A stretch of 6,925 bases of DNA. Source: Oscillospiraceae bacterium. GTDB taxonomy: Bacteria > Bacillota > Clostridia > Oscillospirales > Oscillospiraceae. Positions within the stretch are counted from its first letter, which is position 1, and each line of letters opens with the position of its first letter. The notes under the pieces are model-generated. The model worked only from the letters and a program-made list of their open reading frames with translations. It did not search any database and was not told the DNA's origin. Positions 1-4,266 of the stretch are shown here, piece after piece. Where the stretch lies: positions 1 to 6,925 of the forward strand of contig JAJQHT010000286.1 in assembly GCA_021199595.1 (NCBI GenBank). Reading direction: 5' to 3'. A program made the translations under genes and the position numbers.

Positions 1-1
1 C

Positions 2-535
2 AGCGAAATGATTTTCGCCCAGATGGGCGCGGCCGCCGAGGACGGGACCGGGGACAACGCCGACCAGTTCGGCGTCCTGCCCGCGCAGGTGCAGGTGCAC
101 AAGGGGCCGGTGCTGTTCCCGCGCATCGACATGGAAAAGGAGCTGAAAGCATTGGAAGAGCTTGAAAAGCAAAATGCCGCCCCGGCGGAGGAGCCGGAGC
201 CGGAGACCGTCACCATCGATGAGTTCGCGAAGGTGAAGCTCACGGTGTGCAAAATTCTGACCTGCGAGCCGGTGAAAAAGAGCCAGAAGCTTCTGCGCTT
301 CGAGCTGGACGACGGCAGCGGCACAACGCGGCAGATTTTGTCCGGCATCGCGAAGTGGTATAAGCCGGAGGAGCTGGTCGGAAAGACCGTTTTGGCCTGC
401 ACCAACCTGCCGCCCCGGAAAATGATGGGCCTGGAATCTAACGGGATGCTCCTGTCCGCCGTGGAAAACGACGAGGGCGACCCCTATCTTATCATCCTGG
501 AGGACAGCCTGCCCGCCGGGTTTACCCTCTGCTGA
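2..535 (+). CDS. metG: Methionyl-tRNA synthetase, C-terminal part (5' end outside window)
   Basis: Cytoplasmic enzyme that charges tRNA-Met with methionine. Only the last ~178 codons are present; the frame is open at the left edge, so the true start lies outside. The visible part begins at the end of the anticodon-binding helical domain, passes through the linker GVLPAQVQVHKGPVLFPRID typical of bacterial MetG, then a short charged, Glu/Pro-rich linker (codons for about 130-225), then a C-terminal OB-fold tRNA-binding domain (EMAP-II/Trbp111 type) starting near IDEFAKVKLTV. Family hallmarks in this domain are QILSGIAKWYKPEELVGK, the PPRKMMG loop and the ESNGMLLSA motif. The presence of the Trbp domain fits the long MetG form common in Firmicutes. 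It ends at TGA 533-535. A 60-base gap with a long hairpin separates it from yabP. Identification is firm. Confidence 0.95.
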   Translation, partial: SEMIFAQMGAAAEDGTGDNADQFGVLPAQVQVHKGPVLFPRIDMEKELKALEELEKQNAAPAEEPEPETVTIDEFAKVKLTVCKILTCEPVKKSQKLLRFELDDGSGTTRQILSGIAKWYKPEELVGKTVLACTNLPPRKMMGLESNGMLLSAVENDEGDPYLIILEDSLPAGFTLC

Positions 536-537
536 GG

Positions 538-566
538 TCATAATTCAAGCCATCCTCCCATATGCT
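538..566 (+). promoter_or_regulatory. Candidate sigma-E-type sporulation promoter for yabP
   Basis: TCATAAT at 538-544 fits the -35 consensus KMATATT at 6 of 7 positions. CATATGCT at 559-566 fits the -10 consensus CATACAMT at 6 of 8. The gap is 14 bases, as in known sigma-E promoters. Transcription would start near 572-575, inside the loop of the hairpin described below. yabP and yabQ are sigma-E-regulated in Bacillus subtilis (family knowledge); the assignment here is by eye only. Confidence 0.4.
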
Positions 567-600
567 TTATAAAAAGGCGTATGGGAGGTTTTGCTATGGC
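549..600 (+). promoter_or_regulatory. Long hairpin covering the yabP ribosome binding site and start codon
   Basis: The left arm CCTCCCATATGC (554-565) pairs with GCGTATGGGAGG (577-588) over 12 positions with one T-G wobble. TTT 566-568 can add three pairs with AAA 573-575. Across an unpaired stretch on the right (589-595), GCCAT 549-553 pairs with ATGGC 596-600. The right arm contains the yabP Shine-Dalgarno sequence (GGGAGG) and the outer stem contains its ATG, so a transcript reading through from metG would hide both. Four T residues follow the right arm, so weak intrinsic termination after metG is an alternative or additional role. Confidence 0.6.
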
Positions 601-883
601 CTATGAGGATAATAAGGCGAAGACGCCGGCGGCACCCCACCGGCTGACCATGGACGAGCGGCAAACGCTCTGGATGACCGGGGTGGAGGAGGTGGTCAGC
701 TTCGATGAAAATGAGGTGGCCGTCCGCACGGTGCAGGGGCTTCTCTCCGTGCGGGGCACGGGACTGAAGGTGGATAAGTTGGAGAAGACCTCCGGGGAGC
801 TGACCATCTCCGGCATGGTGACAGACCTGGATTATCAGGAGAGCGGCCCCCACCAGGGCTTCTGGACAAGGCTGTTTCGATAA
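596..883 (+). CDS. yabP: Sporulation protein YabP
   Basis: Small spore-formation protein (95 aa) of the YabP family, needed for spore cortex/coat maturation in Bacillus; its biochemical role is not known. The hallmark core HRLTMDERQTLWMTGVEEV, then SFDENEVAV, a LLSVRGTGLKVDKL strand and SGELTISGMVTDLDY match the family from end to end. The start at ATG 596 is chosen over an in-frame ATG at 581 because GGGAGG at 583-588 is a strong ribosome binding site seven bases upstream of 596; the 581 ATG lies within the hairpin arm overlapping that site. The stop TAA (881-883) directly abuts the ATG of yabQ, so the two are translationally coupled in one operon. The extra hslR/rqcP-type S4-domain gene that often precedes yabP in Firmicutes is not here; metG is the upstream neighbour instead. 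Confidence 0.9.
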   Translation: MAYEDNKAKTPAAPHRLTMDERQTLWMTGVEEVVSFDENEVAVRTVQGLLSVRGTGLKVDKLEKTSGELTISGMVTDLDYQESGPHQGFWTRLFR

Positions 884-1561
884 ATGGAGCTTCCTGTTGC
901 CATCCAGCTGCGTGAGGCAGGCTGGTTTATCCTGCTGGGGGCGGGGCTGGGGCTTTTTTATGACCTGCTGGGCGGCCTGCGGGACAGAACGGGCCGCCCG
1001 GCGGGGGCTGCGGCCGACGCGCTGTTCGTCGTGGCCGCCCTGGGGTGCCTGTTTGCCGGCGGCATGGCCACCCTGGAGGGGCGGACGCGCCTTTATATGC
1101 TGGTCTTCGCCGGGCTGGGCGGCGGCCTGTGGGCCTGGGCCGTGTCCCCTGTGATACGGCCTCTGTTCCGAAAACTATGGCGGGGCGCGGCCAAATGCGG
1201 CCGGACAATGACCTGGCCGCTGCGCTCCGCGGGAAGTTTTTTGAAAAAACTATGCAAAAAGCTCTTTTCAAATGGGCGGAAATGGTTTACAATAATAAAG
1301 AACGTCCAGCGACAGAAAAACGCCGGGAGCGGAAAGGGGGCTGTGCGCCATAAAGGTTCTTCACGCAAGGGGCCTGATGACAGGGCTGGTGCTCACGGGC
1401 CTGATGGCCTATGGCTGTATCACGCTGCTGAATATGCAGACCAAGGTGACAGACGCCGCCAAGACAGTCCAGAGCCTCCAGGAGCAGGTAGAGCAGCTTC
1501 AGGAGGACAACGCCGCTTTACAGTACGCCATCGACAACCAGGACGACCCGGAGGTCATTGA
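884..1561 (+). CDS. yabQ: Spore cortex biosynthesis protein YabQ, C-terminal frame probably shifted
   Basis: Membrane protein required for spore cortex formation in Bacillus. The N-terminal ~140 residues are typical YabQ: an amphipathic start, a first membrane segment with the hallmark GLGLFYDLLGGLRD (about residues 12-32), a second (about 42-62) and a third (about 69-92), then a basic tail with FLKKLCKKLFSNGRKWFTI. The ATG follows the yabP stop without a gap. As sequenced, the frame runs to TGA 1559-1561 (225 aa), but everything after about residue 145 (base 1316) overlaps divIC in another frame and looks like a shadow of it (Arg/Gly/Ser-rich, no family resemblance). One extra A in the A5 run at 1316-1320 would instead give a basic tail KKRRERKGGCAP ending at TAA 1351-1353, 156 aa, the usual size. 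The functional gene therefore most likely ends at 1353. YabQ identity is firm; the end coordinate is not. Confidence 0.8.
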   Translation: MELPVAIQLREAGWFILLGAGLGLFYDLLGGLRDRTGRPAGAAADALFVVAALGCLFAGGMATLEGRTRLYMLVFAGLGGGLWAWAVSPVIRPLFRKLWRGAAKCGRTMTWPLRSAGSFLKKLCKKLFSNGRKWFTIIKNVQRQKNAGSGKGAVRHKGSSRKGPDDRAGAHGPDGLWLYHAAEYADQGDRRRQDSPEPPGAGRAASGGQRRFTVRHRQPGRPGGH

Positions 1562-1631
1562 GGACATCGCCCGGTCGGAGCTGGGACTCGTCATGCCGGA
1601 CGAGTGGATATTCTACGACGGCGGAGATTGA
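1377..1631 (+). CDS. divIC: Septum formation initiator, DivIC/FtsB family
   Basis: Single-pass membrane protein of the division septum (FtsB/DivIC family) that acts with FtsL/DivIB. It shows one membrane segment (TGLVLTGLMAYGCITLL), a Leu/Gln-rich coiled coil (VQSLQEQVEQLQEDNAAL), and the conserved family ending PEVIEDIARSELGLVMPDEW. ATG 1377 gives 84 aa and is the first standard start; a run AAGGGG at 1367-1372 lies only four bases upstream. This leaves almost no cytoplasmic tail before the membrane segment. The same frame is open upstream through ATA 1350, reading I/M-KVLHARGL, a basic tail typical of DivIC, with a better-placed purine-rich site GGAAAGGGGG (1331-1340). The original start was probably ATG at 1350, now ATA. 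yabP-yabQ-divIC is the classical Firmicutes order. Codon use resembles the upstream genes. Confidence 0.85.
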   Translation: MTGLVLTGLMAYGCITLLNMQTKVTDAAKTVQSLQEQVEQLQEDNAALQYAIDNQDDPEVIEDIARSELGLVMPDEWIFYDGGD

Positions 1632-1640
1632 TTTCATGGG

Positions 1641-1675
1641 CGCCATTGCCGGACGAAAGCGGTGATGGCGTCTTT
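1641..1675 (+). terminator. Intrinsic terminator after divIC
   Basis: CGCCATTGCCG (1641-1651) pairs with CGGTGATGGCG (1660-1670) over 11 positions including two G-T wobbles, with an 8-base loop, followed by TCTTT. The T-run is short, so termination may be partial. Its place, ten bases after the divIC stop and before a new promoter, fits the end of the yabP-yabQ-divIC transcript. Confidence 0.7.
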
Positions 1676-1731
1676 GCACAAAAACACCGGGAAAAAATTG
1701 TGAATTTCCTATTAATTTAACATACTGGGTG

Positions 1732-1765
1732 TTGACTTTGGCGAGACAGAACAGTATACTATACT
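1732..1765 (+). promoter_or_regulatory. Strong sigma-A promoter for the marR-SDR-dehydrogenase-BKACE operon
   Basis: The -35 box TTGACT (1732-1737) and -10 box TATACT (1755-1760) are 17 bases apart, close to the ideal sigma-A promoter. A second TATACT (1760-1765) overlaps the first. An A/T-rich stretch (1691-1722) lies just upstream and could act as an UP element. Transcription should start near 1766-1768, giving a ~50-base leader before the likely marR start at 1819. Confidence 0.85.
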
Positions 1766-1776
1766 TAGCCGGCTAA
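1765..1776 (+). promoter_or_regulatory. Palindromic operator at the transcription start
   Basis: TTAGCCGGCTAA is a perfect 12-base palindrome at the expected transcription start, directly after the -10 box. TTAG-N4-CTAA palindromes of this kind are common MarR-family sites, and the next gene encodes a MarR protein, so autoregulation of the whole operon is the natural reading. No second copy is seen before the SDR gene (2248-2323). Confidence 0.7.
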
Positions 1777-1818
1777 ATGGGCGGTGGAAAATTACAGCAA
1801 CTGCTTAGGAGAAGTCTC

Positions 1819-2247
1819 GTGGAAGGCAAAGAACTGCTAAATCTATTCACGGACATGACCCGTATCCACACAGCCTATGTGGAGCGCCGGCTGCTCCATC
1901 TGGATCTGCGCACAGGACAGGGCGCCGTTTTGACGGCGCTGGGTTATTGCGGCCCGTGCTCCCAAAAGGGGCTTGCGGAATATCGCCATGTGTCGGCGGC
2001 CACCATCAGCGTCATGCTGCGCCGGATGGAAAAGGCCAATCTCGTGACCCGCACCTCCGGAGGGGACGGAAAAAGCAACCTCATTGCCCTCACGCCGCAT
2101 GGCCGCGAGGTCTACGACCGGCTTACGGAGGACATGATAAGCGAGCCGGAGCGCATCTTTGCCGGGCTGAGCCGGGAGGAGCTTGCGAGCGCGGAGCGGA
2201 TATTCCGCACCATCTCGGAAAATCTGGCCGAACTTTCCGGCAAATAA
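1819..2247 (+). CDS. MarR-family transcriptional regulator
   Basis: Winged helix-turn-helix DNA-binding repressor-type protein, 142 aa from GTG 1819, the usual MarR size. It has an N-terminal dimerisation helix (LLNLFTDMTRIHTAYVERRL), the helix-turn-helix with recognition helix SAATISVMLRRMEKANLV, a wing with DGKSNLIALTPHGREV in place of the common D-x-R wing motif, and C-terminal dimer helices (REELASAERIFRTISENL). GTG 1819 is preferred because AGGAGA (1807-1812) sits six bases upstream; an in-frame ATG at 1777 overlaps the edge of the operator, would leave only a ~10-base leader with no ribosome binding site, and adds 14 atypical residues. An unusual CGPC pair (Cys44, Cys47 from the GTG start) precedes the helix-turn-helix. 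As the first gene of the operon with a palindrome at its promoter it most likely senses the substrate or an intermediate, or redox state through the cysteines. The ligand cannot be told from sequence. Confidence 0.9.
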   Translation: MEGKELLNLFTDMTRIHTAYVERRLLHLDLRTGQGAVLTALGYCGPCSQKGLAEYRHVSAATISVMLRRMEKANLVTRTSGGDGKSNLIALTPHGREVYDRLTEDMISEPERIFAGLSREELASAERIFRTISENLAELSGK

Positions 2248-2255
2248 ATCACGGT

Positions 2256-2276
2256 AAACCTCCCTGGAAGGGGTTT
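2256..2276 (+). repeat. Imperfect inverted repeat between marR and the SDR gene
   Basis: AAACC (2256-2260) pairs with GGTTT (2272-2276), with CC/GG adding two pairs after a bulged T. It is followed by ATATAAAA rather than a T-run. It may weakly attenuate or process the mRNA between regulator and enzymes. No convincing second promoter is seen in 2248-2323 (a CATAAT at 2293-2298 lacks a -35), so the enzymes appear to depend on the marR promoter. Confidence 0.3.
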
Positions 2277-2323
2277 ATATAAAAGGCAATTACATAATCA
2301 TTTTGAAAAGGAGACTGAGAACT

Positions 2324-3208
2324 ATGCCCAAGGTATATTCCGGGGACCTGACCAAACTCTTTGACATCAGCGGCAAGAAGGCCGTTATCGTCGGCGGCGC
2401 CGGCGGCTTCGGCGAGAAGATCGCAGAGGCTTATGCCGCCAACGGCGTGGACGTGTGCATTTCTTCCCGCAAGGAGGACAAGCTCATCGAGGCCGAGAAC
2501 AAAATCAAGGCTTCCGCCGCCCCTGGCGTAAAGGTCATCCACTACGCCTGCGACGCCACTGATGAGAACGCCATCATCGCTTTCCGCGACTTCGCCGTCA
2601 GCGAGGCCGGTCTGGGCGGCTGCGACATCCTGGTCAACGCGCAGGGCTACAACAAGAAGATGTGGTCCTGGGAGATCGACACGAAGGTTTGGAAGGGTAT
2701 GCTGGATACCAACGTTACCTCCATGATGTACACCTGCAAGTACTTCGGCAACTGGATGAAGGATCACAACCTGGACGCTGGCGAGGCCACCATTCCCCAG
2801 AGCGATTTCGAGTCCGGCAAGGCCAACCCCAACAAGGGCTACGGCAAAATCATCAACTTCGGCTCCGTCCGCTCCATCCGCGCTGTTAATAATGGCGGCA
2901 ACGGCAACGTGCCCTACAACACCACCAAGGGCGCTGTGGAGATGCTGACCAAGGCCTTCGCGGCTGACCTGCGTCCCAACATCCAGGTCAACGCTATCGG
3001 CCCCACCATCACCTACACCCCGATGATGGTCGGCCTGCTTCCTCCCGATGAGACCACCCGCAACAACATCGCCGCCGCTCTGCCGGCACAGCGTATCGGC
3101 TACGAGATCGACGTTGTCGGCCCGGCCATCTTCCTGGCTTCCGCCGCTTCCGACATGGTCACTGCCAGCACCATCTATCCTGATGGCGGCCTGGTGGCTA
3201 CTTCGTGA
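2324..3208 (+). CDS. Short-chain dehydrogenase/reductase (gluconate 5-dehydrogenase/FabG-like), substrate unknown
   Basis: Cytoplasmic NAD(P)-dependent oxidoreductase of the classical SDR superfamily, 294 aa. It has a Rossmann fold with glycine motif GGAGGFG (residues 24-30, a variant of TGxxxGIG), NAQG (105-108, variant of NNAG), and the catalytic tetrad Asn130, Ser181, Tyr198, Lys202 (YNTTK). It ends with the usual YPDGG. The end of the second strand reads SSRK (Arg49) instead of an acidic residue, which favours NADP(H). Odd points: about 24 extra residues (149-172, Asp/Asn/Pro-rich) lie between Asn130 and Ser181, and Ser to Tyr spacing is 17 rather than the usual 13. ATG 2324 has AGGAG at 2309-2313, ten bases upstream; the stop TGA is followed at once by in-frame TAA. 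Codon use is very biased (GGC, AAG, C-ending), suggesting high expression. In the operon it probably interconverts a hydroxy acid and keto acid related to the BKACE substrate, perhaps the other stereoisomer or a different carbon from the next enzyme. Confidence 0.88.
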   Translation: MPKVYSGDLTKLFDISGKKAVIVGGAGGFGEKIAEAYAANGVDVCISSRKEDKLIEAENKIKASAAPGVKVIHYACDATDENAIIAFRDFAVSEAGLGGCDILVNAQGYNKKMWSWEIDTKVWKGMLDTNVTSMMYTCKYFGNWMKDHNLDAGEATIPQSDFESGKANPNKGYGKIINFGSVRSIRAVNNGGNGNVPYNTTKGAVEMLTKAFAADLRPNIQVNAIGPTITYTPMMVGLLPPDETTRNNIAAALPAQRIGYEIDVVGPAIFLASAASDMVTASTIYPDGGLVATS

Positions 3209-3230
3209 TAAAAAAACGGGTCTGACCCAC

Positions 3231-3258
3231 TCCTTCCCCCGGCAAAACGGGGGAAGGA
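3231..3258 (+). repeat. Strong intercistronic hairpin without a T-run
   Basis: TCCTTCCCCCG (3231-3241) and CGGGGGAAGGA (3248-3258) form a perfect 11-pair stem with the loop GCAAAA. What follows is CATCTATTCTAT, not a terminator tail. It lies between the SDR stop and the ribosome binding site of the next gene (AGGGAG 3271-3276). It is more likely an mRNA-stability or processing element, or a leaky terminator setting the ratio between SDR and downstream enzymes. A smaller odd palindrome GGGTCTGACCC (3218-3228) is just upstream. Confidence 0.6.
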
Positions 3259-3282
3259 CATCTATTCTATAGGGAGTTAATT

Positions 3283-4242
3283 ATGAAGCTGGAAGACATT
3301 AAAACCATTGCTATGTACGGCGCCGGTACCATCGGCGGCGGTTTTGCGGCTTATTTCGCCCTGAAGGGCCTGAATGTGAACGTCTATGTCCGCAGCGAAG
3401 GCTCCATCGAGCGCGCCAAGCCCAAGATCCAGGAGGCTGTTGACACCTATGTGAAGTACGGCCTGGTGGACAGCGGCGACGGCATTTGGGCCAAGATCAA
3501 GTTTACCACTGACCCCGCCGAGGCCTTCACCGGCGTTTACTTCGTGCAGGAGAACGGCGCGGAGAATCTGGAGCAGAAGCACCAGATGGTCGCCACCATG
3601 GAGCAGTATCTGCCTGTGGACGCAATCATCGCCTCTTCTTCCTCCGGCACCCCGGTGACGCAGATCGCCTCCGAGGCCAAGCACCCGGAGCGCATCATTG
3701 TGGCTCACCCCTTCAACCCCGCTTATCTGCTGCCGCTGATTGAGATTTGCGGCGGCGAAAAGACCTCCCCCGAGGTCATCGAGTTTGCCCGCGCCTTCTA
3801 TAAGAAATACGACAAGGCTCCTGTTGTCCTCAACAAGGAGAAGAACGGCTTCATCGCCAACCGTCTGATGCACGCCCTGTGGCGTGAGGAGATCGCCCTG
3901 GTCACTGAGGGCGTCTGCTCCATGGCGGACTGCGACGACGCCTGGACCTTTGGCCCCGGCATCCGGCTGGCTGCCTTCGGCCCGTCCCTGCACTATGAGC
4001 TGGGCGGCGGCGACCTGGGCCTGAAGGGCTGCGCCATCAAGGTCGGCGCGATGACCGACGCCGTGGTCGCGGACATCTCCGACATGAAGAAGGTTCCCGA
4101 CACCTGGGCTGACCAGTCCGGCGAGGAGATCGGGCCTCTGATGGAGAACCTGCCCGACGTCATCGGTCACACCAAGCCGGAGATTGCAGACTTCCGCGAC
4201 AAGGTCATCATCGACGTGCTGAAGCTGCACAAGAGAATGTAA
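3283..4242 (+). CDS. 3-hydroxyacyl-CoA dehydrogenase-family 3-hydroxy acid dehydrogenase (L-carnitine dehydrogenase-like)
   Basis: Cytoplasmic dehydrogenase, 319 aa, with the two-domain layout of the 3HCDH family: N-terminal Rossmann domain (GAGTIG, residues 13-18; SSSSGTPVTQIA strand) and C-terminal helical domain. The catalytic pair is His142 in HPFNP and Glu154, twelve residues later as in the family, with Asn193 in FIANRL. The stretches HPFNPAYLLPLIE, ALWREEIALV and FGPGIRLAAFGPSLHYELGG resemble L-carnitine dehydrogenase and lambda-crystallin/L-gulonate dehydrogenase more than fatty-acid enzymes, so the substrate is probably a free 3-hydroxy acid oxidised to a 3-keto acid. Carnitine dehydrogenases are often fused to a thioesterase; this one is not. 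The end of the second strand is R37-S38 where family members have Asp for NAD, hinting at NADP(H). The start has AGGGAG six bases upstream. It is followed by BKACE 24 bases later, the same pairing as in aerobic carnitine degradation, where 3-dehydrocarnitine is cleaved by a BKACE. The exact substrate is not known. Confidence 0.88.
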   Translation: MKLEDIKTIAMYGAGTIGGGFAAYFALKGLNVNVYVRSEGSIERAKPKIQEAVDTYVKYGLVDSGDGIWAKIKFTTDPAEAFTGVYFVQENGAENLEQKHQMVATMEQYLPVDAIIASSSSGTPVTQIASEAKHPERIIVAHPFNPAYLLPLIEICGGEKTSPEVIEFARAFYKKYDKAPVVLNKEKNGFIANRLMHALWREEIALVTEGVCSMADCDDAWTFGPGIRLAAFGPSLHYELGGGDLGLKGCAIKVGAMTDAVVADISDMKKVPDTWADQSGEEIGPLMENLPDVIGHTKPEIADFRDKVIIDVLKLHKRM

Positions 4243-4266
4243 TACAAACCGAGGAGAAATATACTT

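Noticed and set aside
1045..1353. A 102-codon + strand frame within yabQ
   Set aside because: Its first two thirds are an Arg/Gly/Pro-rich shadow of the YabQ membrane segments. Only its end (from about 1316) is of interest, as the probable true tail of yabQ after a frameshift.
1777..1818. ATG 1777 as the start of marR
   Set aside because: It directly abuts the operator, lies about ten bases from the predicted transcription start and has no ribosome binding site. GTG 1819 has AGGAGA six bases upstream and gives a normal MarR N-terminus.
2303..2323. TTG 2303 as an earlier start for the SDR
   Set aside because: The ribosome binding site AAGGAG lies inside this stretch, so translation must begin downstream, at ATG 2324.
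2249..2767. Minus-strand open frame of 172 codons opposite the SDR
   Set aside because: Same antisense effect of codon bias; no family resemblance and no ribosome binding site that stands out.
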